Assembly: GCF_042652925.1 (NCBI RefSeq)
Contig: NZ_JBHSHC010000093.1
Span: forward strand, 38,691 to 102,690
Source: Effusibacillus consociatus
GTDB taxonomy: Bacteria > Bacillota > Bacilli > Tumebacillales > Effusibacillaceae
DNA length: 64,000 nt
Reading direction: 5' to 3'
Part shown: one piece after another, positions 24,510-33,309 of the stretch
Layout of the letters: each line of letters begins with the position of its first letter
How positions within the stretch are numbered: position 1 is the first letter of the stretch
Notes under the pieces: generated by a model
Told to the model about the DNA's origin: nothing
Seen by the model: only the letters and a program-made list of their open reading frames with translations
The model's database searches: none
Position numbers and translations under genes: made by a program

Positions 24510-25874
24510 TTGTCACTGTTAAAACGGCTAAGCGAACAGGAGACAGGACCTGTCCCTAGTCCCCAGATGAAAGCGGGAGTACCAAGTAAAGCAGCTTCCG
24601 CCGCAAGCAAAGAACCGCTCAAGGAACCTGACAGTAAGATCCGTCTTCACAAATTCCTGGTGGAAGAATTAAAAAAGCACCCGAATCTTGAGGATGATGA
24701 ACTGGAACAGCTGCTGCCCAAACTGGCCGAACCTTTTTTTGAAGAAGAAAGGGAAAGGCTTACGTTCGAGGGAAAGAACCAGCTTCTGACCACCGTTGTC
24801 AACGAACTGACGGGCTATGGGCCGATTACCCCTTTTTTGGCGGACCCGGACGTATCGGAAGTGATGGTGAACGGGCCTTATCAAATCTACGTGGAGAAAA
24901 AAGGCCATCTCATCAGAACGGACGCTTTTTTTCGCGATGATGAACATGTGCTGCAGGTAATTGAGAAAATTGTTACCCCGCTCGGCCGACGGATCGATGA
25001 AAGTATGCCGATGGTGGATGCCCGTTTGCCCGACGGGTCACGCGTGAACGCGATTATCCCGCCACTTGCGCTGAACGGCCCGACTGTCACCATACGAAAA
25101 TTCTCCAAGAAACCCCTGCAAATCGATGACTTGGTGCGTTTTGGAACACTGAGCGAAGAAATGGGGAAATTTCTCGACGGTTGCGTTAAGGCTCGTCTTA
25201 ACATCTTTATCAGCGGAGGCACCGGTTCCGGGAAAACGACAACTTTGAACGTTTTGTCCTCGTTTATTCCGAACGATGAGCGGATCATTACGATTGAAGA
25301 TGCGGCTGAATTGCAGCTGTCGCAGGAACACGTGGTGTCTCTTGAGACCCGACCGCCCAACATTGAGGGAAAAGGGGCTATTACCATTCGGGATCTGGTT
25401 CGCAACTCCCTTCGAATGCGCCCTGAGAGGATTGTGATCGGGGAGGTCCGAAGCGCGGAAGCGCTGGACATGCTTCAGGCGATGAACACCGGGCACGACG
25501 GCTCTTTGGCAACCGGACACGCCAACTCCCCGCGGGACATGCTTTCCCGTTTGGAGACGATGGTGTTGATGGCGGGAATGGATCTGCCGGTTCGTGCGAT
25601 TCGTGAACAAATTTCAAGTGCGATTGATTTGATTATTCAACAATCCCGTTTGAAGGATGGCAGCAGAAAAATTACCCACATTACCGAGGTATTGGGGATG
25701 GAAGGGGATACCATTGTTTTGCAGGATCTGTTTGTCTTCAAGCAGACAGGAATGACCATCGACGGGAAAGTTCAAGGCAAATACGTTTCCACCGGCATCC
25801 GCCCGCATTGTGCAGAAAGGCTGGAAAGCGCGGGTGCCGAACTTCCATCCGAGTGGTTCCGCGAGGAGTGGTAG
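24510..25874 (+). CDS. tadA: TadA/CpaF secretion ATPase
   Basis: 454 residues of the type II/IV secretion ATPase family, CpaF subgroup: N-terminal helical domain, VSEVMVNGPYQIYVEKKG (about 115-132), Walker A GGTGSGKTTT (236-245), ITIEDAAEL, RMRPERIVIGEVRSAEALDMLQAMNTGHDGSLATGHAN (Walker B and His boxes). It powers pilus assembly from the cytosolic face. TTG 24510 is preceded by AAGGAGGGGAG. Followed directly by tadB. Confidence 0.93.
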   Translation: MSLLKRLSEQETGPVPSPQMKAGVPSKAASAASKEPLKEPDSKIRLHKFLVEELKKHPNLEDDELEQLLPKLAEPFFEEERERLTFEGKNQLLTTVVNELTGYGPITPFLADPDVSEVMVNGPYQIYVEKKGHLIRTDAFFRDDEHVLQVIEKIVTPLGRRIDESMPMVDARLPDGSRVNAIIPPLALNGPTVTIRKFSKKPLQIDDLVRFGTLSEEMGKFLDGCVKARLNIFISGGTGSGKTTTLNVLSSFIPNDERIITIEDAAELQLSQEHVVSLETRPPNIEGKGAITIRDLVRNSLRMRPERIVIGEVRSAEALDMLQAMNTGHDGSLATGHANSPRDMLSRLETMVLMAGMDLPVRAIREQISSAIDLIIQQSRLKDGSRKITHITEVLGMEGDTIVLQDLFVFKQTGMTIDGKVQGKYVSTGIRPHCAERLESAGAELPSEWFREEW

Positions 25875-25876
25875 GT

Positions 25877-26863
25877 ATGAATAACGGAATCATTCCATTA
25901 ATTGGGTTCGCTTTCATCGTTTTTACTTTGTCCGGTGGACTGGTCTTAACTCTGGTCAGGAAGCGGAAATCCCAGGCAGAAGCCCGATTGGAAAAGTTTT
26001 TGCCTTATATGCAAGCTGTAGTAGAAGAACCTGAGGAAGTTGTGGAGAGTAAAGAAAAGGGGCCACGTATGATCCGCCGGTTGATTGCAGTGATTGGCAC
26101 TCAGTTTGCGGGAAAAGCATTTGTTCGACGCTGGAGTACGCGATTGGAACAAGCCGCATTGCCGTTAAAACCGGAAGAATTTTTTGCGCTTCGTTTGATA
26201 ACGGCTGTGGTGGCTCTTGCAGCCTTTTTTCTGCTGGGGTTCAGCGGAGCCGCATTGATTCCTGCGGTATTGCTTGGATACTTGCTTCCTCGTTTGTATC
26301 TTAACAGGCGCAAAGACAAACGTTTGGGGCGCTGTGCAGCGCAATTGGCTCCCGCGTTGGGTACAATGGCTACGGCCATGCGAGCAGGATTCAGCTTTAT
26401 TCAGTCGATGCAGTTGGTTGGTCGGGAAGTGCCCGACCCGCTGGGGTCGGAATTTGAACGGACCATTCGTGAAATCAATTATGGCGTTCCGATTGAAGAA
26501 GCATTTCAACGTCTGCTGGAGCGACTGCCGGATGCCGACCTTGATCTGGTGGTGACCGCATTGTTGGTTCAGCGTTCTACCGGGGGTAATCTGGCGGAGA
26601 TTTTGGAGTCGATGCAGGAAACGATACAGGAGCGGGTTCGCATCAAAGAAGAATTGCACGCGTTGACCGCTCAAGGGCGGTTATCCGCATGGATTATCTC
26701 GCTGCTGCCCGTGGCATTGGGCTTTTTCTTGAATTTTATGAATCCCGAATATTTCTCCTCGATGCTCACTCACCCCCTCGGTTGGCTGCTGCTGGGGAGC
26801 GGTACGGTTTCCGGGTTTATCGGGTGGATGACAATCCGCAAAATCGTTCGTATTGAGGTGTGA
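25877..26863 (+). CDS. tadB: TadB inner-membrane platform protein (T2SSF)
   Basis: 328 residues with N-terminal membrane helices, a cytosolic T2SSF domain (GRCAAQLAPALGTMATAMRAGFSFIQSMQLV..., about 170-290) and two C-terminal helices. With TadC it forms the membrane platform driven by TadA. ATG 25877 starts 2 nt after the tadA stop, with GAGGAG (25863-25868) 8 nt upstream; the longer open frame from 25808 is a shadow within tadA. Confidence 0.88.
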   Translation: MNNGIIPLIGFAFIVFTLSGGLVLTLVRKRKSQAEARLEKFLPYMQAVVEEPEEVVESKEKGPRMIRRLIAVIGTQFAGKAFVRRWSTRLEQAALPLKPEEFFALRLITAVVALAAFFLLGFSGAALIPAVLLGYLLPRLYLNRRKDKRLGRCAAQLAPALGTMATAMRAGFSFIQSMQLVGREVPDPLGSEFERTIREINYGVPIEEAFQRLLERLPDADLDLVVTALLVQRSTGGNLAEILESMQETIQERVRIKEELHALTAQGRLSAWIISLLPVALGFFLNFMNPEYFSSMLTHPLGWLLLGSGTVSGFIGWMTIRKIVRIEV

Positions 26864-26867
26864 CATA

Positions 26868-27821
26868 ATGGAGAACTTGCTGCTGGTTCTTACTAGTTTC
26901 CTTTTTTTTACGCTTGTTACGGCGGGGATTCTGCAAGTGTTGTTCAAGAGCCGGATTTTGATGGAAAATCGGATTTCGCGTCTCCTGACGTTTGACGGTG
27001 CCGGGCGTCCGACTGAAGATTCCCCTTTGAATGGCGTGGACGATGAAAAATCGAAGGTTCCTCCTATCGGCGAGCGGGTGTTGAAGCCTCTGTGGGAAAA
27101 AATTCGAAACTACACATTTGGAAAAATGTCTGCACATACCGCAAGGACCTTGGAAAAGAAGCTTCGTGACGCCGGATATCCCTTTCAATTGACACCGGCC
27201 GACTATAAAATGCTTCAGGTGATTCTGGGAGCTGTTTTTTTCTCTGTGATCCTGCTTTTGTTTCTTCCGGTATCCAAGGATTTCGGTAAAATTTTTGTTC
27301 TGGCACTGGTTGCCGGAGTTTTTGGTGTACTGTATCCGAATTATTATTTAAACGCCAGACGAAAACAGCGAACCATTGCCATTCAAAAGCAAATGCCCGA
27401 TTTTTTTGATATGGTGAATGTGTCGATCGAGGCAGGGATGGGACTGGATGCTGCCATTTCAAAAGTGTGCAAAAGAATGAATGGGCCTTTGGCGGACGAA
27501 TTTCAGAGAACGTTGGATGAAATGAAGCTTGGGAAATCCAGAAGAGAAGCGTTCTCCGACCTTCGGGACCGCGTCCCGTCAGAAGCGTTTCGAAGCGTGA
27601 TGAGCGCACTCATTCAGGCGGATCAGCTCGGTATGGGGATGGCAAAAGTATTGCGTGCACAGACTCACCGCATTCGCGAACAAAGGCGCCAGGCGGCGAA
27701 AGAGCAAGCAATGAAAGCACCGGTGAAAATGATGATTCCGATGGTCCTTTTCATGTTCCCGACGTTGTTTGTAGTTTTGCTTGGTCCGATTGTGGTGCAG
27801 CTTGTGACAAAATGGATGTGA
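26868..27821 (+). CDS. tadC: TadC inner-membrane platform protein (T2SSF)
   Basis: 317 residues with the same layout as TadB: N-terminal helix, two central helices (about 120-160), a T2SSF domain (QKQMPDFFDMVNVSIEAGMGLDAAISKVCKRMNGPLADEF) and a C-terminal helix pair. It begins 4 nt after the tadB stop with GAGGTG (26855-26860) upstream. It ends the Tad locus; no tadD or secretin gene is present, as expected for a single-membrane cell. Confidence 0.88.
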   Translation: MENLLLVLTSFLFFTLVTAGILQVLFKSRILMENRISRLLTFDGAGRPTEDSPLNGVDDEKSKVPPIGERVLKPLWEKIRNYTFGKMSAHTARTLEKKLRDAGYPFQLTPADYKMLQVILGAVFFSVILLLFLPVSKDFGKIFVLALVAGVFGVLYPNYYLNARRKQRTIAIQKQMPDFFDMVNVSIEAGMGLDAAISKVCKRMNGPLADEFQRTLDEMKLGKSRREAFSDLRDRVPSEAFRSVMSALIQADQLGMGMAKVLRAQTHRIREQRRQAAKEQAMKAPVKMMIPMVLFMFPTLFVVLLGPIVVQLVTKWM

Positions 27822-27849
27822 AAACTACTTCTCATAAAAAGTCTTCCAT

Positions 27850-27860
27850 GTTACCCTAAC
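27850..27860 (+). repeat. 11-bp direct repeat, left copy
   Basis: GTTACCCTAAC lies just before the truncated chemotaxis gene; the identical copy is at 28637-28647, just after it. Confidence 0.5.
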
Positions 27861-27899
27861 TCTTAAGTAACATTTTTATATCTGCTTAGAGTTTCATCT

Positions 27900-28616
27900 T
27901 TGCCCGGCAAAAACATAGACTTCAAGATACCGGTAGGGACAACACTTGAGAAATTAAGAGGAACAGTTACCGAACAGGCTTTCACGCTTGGTAAGCGGCT
28001 TCAACAAGAACGCGGACCGGAGGTTTTCGGTTTTGCATATGTTGCCACCTCTACCCCAATCTTTCATAATGAAGAGAAAATTGGCGTGATTAGTGCCGTT
28101 GTATCCAATCAAAAACTGTATACACTACGGACAGGTGCTGCAGAATTATCGGCCGTTGTCGAAGAAATGGCAGCCACGACGGGAGAAGTTTCACAAGCAA
28201 CGGATGACGTGGCTTCCCGTTTGCAGGACCTATCACGTGAATCCGAGGTTATGACAGAAGACATTCGCAAGATATCTTCCATCCTTACATTTGTGCAAGA
28301 GATTGCCAGTCAATCGCACTTGCTTGGCCTAAATGCAGCCATTGAAGCAGCCAGAGCGGGTGAGTATGGCCGCGGGTTCTCGGTTGTGGCTGATAAAATC
28401 CGCAAAATGGCGGAAGAAAGCAAGAATTCGGCAAAAGAAATTCAAGATCAGCTGATGCAGTTGCAGGCGGGGATTGAACGAATCAATGAATCTGTACAGC
28501 AGATTGCTGCTTTTACAGAAGAACATTCGGCCAGCATACAGGAACTTCATAAAGCCTTTGATCATATCGCACAAACAGCCGATAAACTTATGGATTCTTC
28601 CTCGATAACAACTTAA
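27900..28616 (+). pseudogene. 5'-truncated methyl-accepting chemotaxis receptor
   Basis: The product has the second half of a sensor domain (PGKNIDFKIPVGTTLEKLRG...FGFAYVATSTPIFHNEEKIGVIS) and the cytosolic signalling helix with the receptor tip LLGLNAAIEAARAGEYGRGFSVVADKIRKMAEES. Homologues of this soluble type have roughly 50-60 further N-terminal residues. Here an in-frame stop (27864-27866) lies 36 nt before the TTG at 27900, with no ATG and no ribosome site. It is probably a remnant. An 11-bp direct repeat flanks it and a terminator follows. Confidence 0.7.
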
Positions 28617-28636
28617 AGATAGTAAGTAAGATTAGA

Positions 28637-28647
28637 GTTACCCTAAC
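28637..28647 (+). repeat. 11-bp direct repeat, right copy
   Basis: GTTACCCTAAC, identical to 27850-27860; together the copies bracket the truncated chemotaxis gene. Confidence 0.5.
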
Positions 28648-28662
28648 AAGATTCGGTGATCT

Positions 28663-28703
28663 GACCCCGTGCCTTAAGTAAAAAGGAACGGGGTCTTGTT
28701 GTT
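28663..28703 (+). terminator. terminator before the germination operon
   Basis: GACCCCGTGCC (28663-28673) pairs with GGAACGGGGTC (28685-28695), with one mismatch, followed by TTGTTGTTT. Confidence 0.75.
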
Positions 28704-28849
28704 TCAACATCCAACAAAAAAGTTAGAGTTTACCGGAATACCTAAATGGAAATGATGAATGTTAAAAGATTCAGCAGGAGATTCGATCATGAGGTTTATA
28801 CCCCCTTTTTACATAGCTTTACTTCTGCCAGTTGAAAGAAGGCATTTTT

Positions 28850-30424
28850 ATGCTTTTCCGTAAACGTTTTAGAAAGAGCATAAAAATGAACATGGAACAG
28901 TCGATTGAAAAGCAGCAAGCCCAGCTTTCCACTGATTTAAATGAAAACCTTCAAGTTCTTCGTTCCATCTATGAGGATTGTTCGGATGTGGTTTTCCGTC
29001 CTTTTTTGATTAACGGTAAAATCGATGCCTGTCTGATTTATATCGAAGGGCTGTCTAACATAGAGGAAATGGATGCCCATGTGCTCGCTCCTCTCATGCA
29101 GGAAACCGCAGGGAAAGCAAACGGCTTGAATGAACTGCTGAAAAAGAAACTAAGCGTTTCGAAGGTAAAAGAAGTCAAAACCTTTGCCGATTGTGTGGAA
29201 CAAATGTCCATCGGCAACCCGGTGATGCTCATTGAACGCGAAAATCACGGATTCGCTTTGGGATTGGCGAAGTGGGAGAAGCGTTCGATTGAAGAACCAA
29301 CAGCTGAATCGGTCGTCAGAGGAGCTCGTGACGGGTTTACAGAAACATTAGGTGTGAATGCCTCACTGCTGCGAAGAAAGCTGAGAAGTCCTCAAGTAAA
29401 AATGAAATCCCTGAAAGTAGGGAATTACACCCAGACCGAGATCATTATTGCTTACATTGAGGGTATCGCGGATAAGACCTTGATCGAAGAAGTGACCAGA
29501 CGGTTACAGCGAATCGATATGGACGGAGTATTGGAAAGCGGGTACATCGAGGAAATGATCGAAGACAATCCTTATTCTCCTTTCCCTCAGGTGCTGAACA
29601 CCGAACGGCCTGATGTTGCGGCGTCCAGTTTGCTGGAAGGACGTGTGGTCATTCTCGTGGATGGCACTCCTTTTGCTTTGATTGCTCCAACGACCCTTTA
29701 TTCCTTGCTTCAATCCAGTGAAGATTACTACCAACGGTTTTTAATCGGGACCACAATCCGCTGGTTGAGGTTTTTATTCGTTGTGATGTCCCTTCTGCTC
29801 CCGTCCCTCTATGTGGCGGTCCTCACCTACCACCAGGAGATGGTGCCAACGACCCTGCTGCTTAGTATGGCCGCTTCCCGTGAACGAATTCCTTTTCCGG
29901 CACTTGTGGAAGCGTTGCTTATGGAAATCACTTTCGAAGCGCTGCGTGAAGCCGGTGTGAGACTGCCCAAACAAGTAGGAGCGGCTGTCAGCATCGTCGG
30001 AGCCCTGGTCATTGGAGAAGCAGCAGTTGCAGCGGGAATCGTCTCCGCTCCAATGGTTATGGTAGTTGCGATTACGGGTATTGCCTCTTTTACGATCCCG
30101 CGCTATGCGGCAGGGATTGCGCTAAGAATGCTGCGCTTTCCGATGATAATTCTGTCGGGGACGTTGGGATTGCTCGGGGTAATGCTGGGGATTCTTTTCA
30201 TCCTCACCCACTTATGCAGCTTGCGGTCCTTCGGTGTCCCTTATCTAAGCCCCATGGCGCCCATGAAAGGACGAGACATGAAAGATGTGCTCATACGGGC
30301 CCCCTGGTGGATGCTGAACACGCGGCCTCACTTAGCCGGAGAGTATAACAAATATCGGCAGGCTCCCGATCAAAAACCTGATCCCATTCGCGGGGAGGAT
30401 CCGACGGGGAAAGAACGGAGGTGA
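28850..30424 (+). CDS. gerAA: GerA-type germinant receptor A subunit
   Basis: 524 residues: a large soluble N-terminal domain (about 20-290; SDVVFRPFLINGKIDACLIYIEGL, VLESGYIEEMIEDNPYSPFPQVLNTERPD, LLEGRVVILVDGTPFALIAP), then five or so membrane helices (TFEALREAGVRLPKQVGAAVSIVGALVIGEAAV). A subunits of spore germinant receptors sit in the spore inner membrane. ATG 28850 is 7 nt after AGAAGG; TTG 28832 is less likely. First gene of a tight four-gene operon. Which ger operon of Bacillus it matches is not clear. Confidence 0.88.
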   Translation: MLFRKRFRKSIKMNMEQSIEKQQAQLSTDLNENLQVLRSIYEDCSDVVFRPFLINGKIDACLIYIEGLSNIEEMDAHVLAPLMQETAGKANGLNELLKKKLSVSKVKEVKTFADCVEQMSIGNPVMLIERENHGFALGLAKWEKRSIEEPTAESVVRGARDGFTETLGVNASLLRRKLRSPQVKMKSLKVGNYTQTEIIIAYIEGIADKTLIEEVTRRLQRIDMDGVLESGYIEEMIEDNPYSPFPQVLNTERPDVAASSLLEGRVVILVDGTPFALIAPTTLYSLLQSSEDYYQRFLIGTTIRWLRFLFVVMSLLLPSLYVAVLTYHQEMVPTTLLLSMAASRERIPFPALVEALLMEITFEALREAGVRLPKQVGAAVSIVGALVIGEAAVAAGIVSAPMVMVVAITGIASFTIPRYAAGIALRMLRFPMIILSGTLGLLGVMLGILFILTHLCSLRSFGVPYLSPMAPMKGRDMKDVLIRAPWWMLNTRPHLAGEYNKYRQAPDQKPDPIRGEDPTGKERR

Positions 30425-30428
30425 AAAC

Positions 30429-31538
30429 ATGCTGGAGAAAGGGAAAATATCGGCCTTGCAAATGGGGATCATGATGTATCCAACAATTATGGCTACCGCT
30501 ATTCTCTTCGTGCCGGCCATCACGATGGAACATGCCAAGCGGGATATGTGGATGTCCCCCATTTGGGCTTCACTCGTGGGATTTCTTACGGTGTATATCG
30601 CCTTTCAGCTAAACAATCTCTATCCGAAACAGACGATCATCCAATATACCGCGCACATTCTAGGTGTGATTCCGGGAAAAGCGATTGGGTTTATCTTTTT
30701 GTTTTTTTATTTACATGTAACTGGCGCCATCCTGCGAGAATACACCGAATTCGTGGTAAGTGCGTTTCTCTCCCGCACTCCGATGATCGTTGTACTGGGT
30801 TCCATGACCCTGGCTTGTGCTTTTGCAGTACGAGCAGGTGTGGAAGTACTGGGAAGGCTCGCCGAAATGATTGTTCCCATCCTGATCTTACTTTTATTGT
30901 CGGTGATACTCCTTCTCCTCCCTGACTTCAGAACGAAGCATATGTTTCCCATCATGGAAAATGGGATCATGCCTTCGATCAGGGGAGCGCTCACTCCTCA
31001 GGCCTGGTTTACCGAATTTATTCTGATGTCTTTTTTGCTTCCGTTTTTGACGGATCGTGAAAAAGGGATGAAATGGGGAATGATATCGGTATTCGGTGTC
31101 ATGCTGACCCTGTTTTTGACCAATATCACCGTTCTTTTAGTCTTTGGAGGAGGGGCAGCCCGGATGGTCTACCCGGTGATGGCTGCAACCCGTTATATTA
31201 GCATCGCTGATTTTCTGGAGCATCTTGAAACCATCGTGATGGCCATTTGGGTGGCAGGCGCGTTTGTCAAAATCTGCGTGTTTTATTATTCGCTTGCGTT
31301 GGGAACGGCCCAATGGCTCAATCTCTCTAACTATCGCCCTGTCGTCTTTCCGCTTGGCATCCTATTGGTACAGTTTGCGATTTGGACGGCCTCGAATGAG
31401 TCGGAATTGGCTTATTTTTTGGCCACATCAGGATCTTTATATCTGACAGCGGTGCAATTGGTGATCCCCCTGTTCGTCCTGCTCGTGGCTTACATACGCA
31501 AAAGGGATGGCAATAACAAGGAGGAACACCGAAGATGA
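30429..31538 (+). CDS. gerAB: GerA-type germinant receptor B subunit (amino-acid-permease fold)
   Basis: 369 residues with ten hydrophobic helices of the endospore germination permease family (PF03845), starting KGKISALQMGIMMYPTIMATAILFVPAITMEHAKRDMW. The B subunit holds the germinant-binding site in the related GerAB. It begins 4 nt after gerAA, and its TGA overlaps the gerAC ATG (ATGA at 31535-31538). The germinant cannot be predicted from sequence. Confidence 0.88.
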   Translation: MLEKGKISALQMGIMMYPTIMATAILFVPAITMEHAKRDMWMSPIWASLVGFLTVYIAFQLNNLYPKQTIIQYTAHILGVIPGKAIGFIFLFFYLHVTGAILREYTEFVVSAFLSRTPMIVVLGSMTLACAFAVRAGVEVLGRLAEMIVPILILLLLSVILLLLPDFRTKHMFPIMENGIMPSIRGALTPQAWFTEFILMSFLLPFLTDREKGMKWGMISVFGVMLTLFLTNITVLLVFGGGAARMVYPVMAATRYISIADFLEHLETIVMAIWVAGAFVKICVFYYSLALGTAQWLNLSNYRPVVFPLGILLVQFAIWTASNESELAYFLATSGSLYLTAVQLVIPLFVLLVAYIRKRDGNNKEEHRR

Positions 31539-32728
31539 AAAGCTTCCTTCTGTTTCTTATATTGTGTACAAACATGCTGTTCCTAACCGGTTGTTGGGAT
31601 CGAACGGAACTGAACGATCTGGCCCTTGTGGAGGGAGTAGGAATTGACACAACGCAAGACAAGATGATCGAACTGACCGTTCAATTATCCATTCCCAAAG
31701 CCTTCGGTGGCGGTCAGGGAATGGGGGGCGGCGGAGGAGGGGGAGGAGAGGGAAGACAAACCCTGAGCAGATCAGGAAAGGGAAGAACCATTGTAGATGC
31801 GTTAGCCATCCTACAAGAAAAACTGCCCCGTAAAGTTTTTTGGGGTCACGCAAAGGCGATCGTTATCGGGGAGAAGCTCGCGAAACAAGGAGTCCGAGAT
31901 GAATTGGAATTTTTTGCAAGCCATCCGCAACCCCGGCCGAAATCCTATGTCTTCGTCAGCAAGGGGAGCGCTAAGGATGTATTGGCATTACTTCCCCCTC
32001 TCGAACGAAGCTCAGCGGAAGTGTTACGGGAATTAGCAAAATCTCAAATCTTGATGAAGGTAACTTTTATCGAATTCATGGACATGTTGAGCGGTGATGC
32101 CGGTGCAGCGGCTCTTCCCATGATTGACGTATTGCCTCCGGAAAAAGGTCAAAAACAGCTGCAAACGATTGCGTATATCAACCGTACCGCTATTTTTAAA
32201 AAGGATAAAATGATCGGAGAGATTGATGACGCAGTGACGAGAGGAGTACTCTGGCTAAGAAATGAAATAAAACAAGCCAACATTACGGTAACACCCAAAG
32301 ATGCAGAGGGGGGCATCTCTGCCCTGATGATTCGGAGCAGGACGGAGCTCATTCCCCACATTGACGATGGAAAATGGAAGCTGACCGTAAAGGCCGTATC
32401 GGAAGATGATGTGATTCTAAACGCAAGCCGTTGGAATCTGCTCAACCCGAATTTTATAGGGATGCTCGAAAAAGAATTGGAAAAAGATCTCGACAACCGA
32501 ATGGAATTAGCCCTTCAGAAGGTTCAGAAAGAGAAGAATGCAGACATTCTAGGTTTCGCAGAAGCTTTTCACCGAACATATCCCCAGGAATGGAAGAAGG
32601 TAAAAGATCGTTGGGATGAGATTTTTCCTCAGGTGGAAGTTACATTTGATACCCAGGTGCGTGTACGCAGACCGGGTAAGGCTAGTACTCCACAAGGGAT
32701 ACCCGAAAAAGAGGTGAAGAAAAAATGA
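31535..32728 (+). CDS. gerAC: GerA-type germinant receptor C subunit (lipoprotein)
   Basis: 397 residues. The signal peptide ends in a lipobox LTGC with Cys20, then WDRTELNDLALVEGVGID, the family hallmark. A glycine-rich stretch (about residues 55-72, eight Gly in a row) is an unusual insertion in the first domain. Three-domain GerAC fold with a C-terminal region ending in a Lys-rich tail. C subunits are diacylglycerylated by Lgt and act outside the inner spore membrane. It overlaps the next small gene by ATGA. Confidence 0.88.
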   Translation: MKSFLLFLILCTNMLFLTGCWDRTELNDLALVEGVGIDTTQDKMIELTVQLSIPKAFGGGQGMGGGGGGGGEGRQTLSRSGKGRTIVDALAILQEKLPRKVFWGHAKAIVIGEKLAKQGVRDELEFFASHPQPRPKSYVFVSKGSAKDVLALLPPLERSSAEVLRELAKSQILMKVTFIEFMDMLSGDAGAAALPMIDVLPPEKGQKQLQTIAYINRTAIFKKDKMIGEIDDAVTRGVLWLRNEIKQANITVTPKDAEGGISALMIRSRTELIPHIDDGKWKLTVKAVSEDDVILNASRWNLLNPNFIGMLEKELEKDLDNRMELALQKVQKEKNADILGFAEAFHRTYPQEWKKVKDRWDEIFPQVEVTFDTQVRVRRPGKASTPQGIPEKEVKKK

Positions 32729-32979
32729 GATGGGGCGCTATATTGGGCGTAAGCCTCGTAGTGGCTGCTATTACTCTGTATGAATGGCCTAGAATGAATC
32801 CGGACGAAAAAAAAGAGAAGGCAACTTTTGCAGTACTGTCAACGATGGGATGGTTGCTGACCATCCTTCTGGTTTTTTACCCGGACATTCCTGGACCGAG
32901 TGATCTGATTGACGCCATTTTCAAACCGCTGGTAAAGATTCTTGAAAACCAAGCGGCTTTTGCAGAACTCATGGTGTAA
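32725..32979 (+). CDS. small D subunit of the germinant receptor operon
   Basis: 84 residues with two membrane helices (about 3-20 and 37-54) joined by a polar loop (WPRMNPDEKKEKATF). It is the fourth gene, overlapping gerAC by 4 bases. Small two-helix D proteins (such as GerKD) encoded in some receptor operons of Bacillus modulate germination; size, topology and position match. Sequence identity to them could not be checked. Confidence 0.7.
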   Translation: MRWGAILGVSLVVAAITLYEWPRMNPDEKKEKATFAVLSTMGWLLTILLVFYPDIPGPSDLIDAIFKPLVKILENQAAFAELMV

Positions 32980-33309
32980 CTAACTCAAACCCGTTATAAC
33001 GTACAGATTGGAACGGAAAACCAGTTCCTTGTCGGCTAGAGCCTTCACCAACGGCCGGTTAAAACCCAATAGGCATCAGCTGTGAAGGTTGCCTGCTCAA
33101 AGTCCTGCACAAAGGCGGCAGTAGATCAAAACCGGAGAGCAGTCGTAGAATAACCCTCATCCCGACTGCTCTTTTGGTAACCCCGCTACAAAAACTCCCT
33201 TGAGACAGTCCCTTTTGGTATAAACATTCCATGCAAAAACATATAAATTCGTAATAACAGCCAGTCACAGCTCGAGTAATGGGGTTCACCTTAAGGAGGT
33301 ATGCTCTTC
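32980..33309. other. 330-nt gap with one hairpin, no gene recognised
   Basis: GAGCAGTCG (33137-33145) pairs with CGACTGCTC (33163-33171) and is followed by TTTTGG, a weak terminator for the germination operon. The rest has no frame with a ribosome site until AAGGAGGT at 33293-33300, which serves the DUF2935 gene. Confidence 0.5.

Noticed and set aside
31708..31752. Glycine-coding repeat in gerAC as a possible assembly artefact
   Set aside because: The frame stays open and the domains on both sides are normal, so it is kept as part of the gene and only noted as unusual.
33059..33289. Minus-strand open frame in the gap after the germination operon
   Set aside because: No ribosome site, cysteine-rich arbitrary sequence, and it crosses a hairpin.
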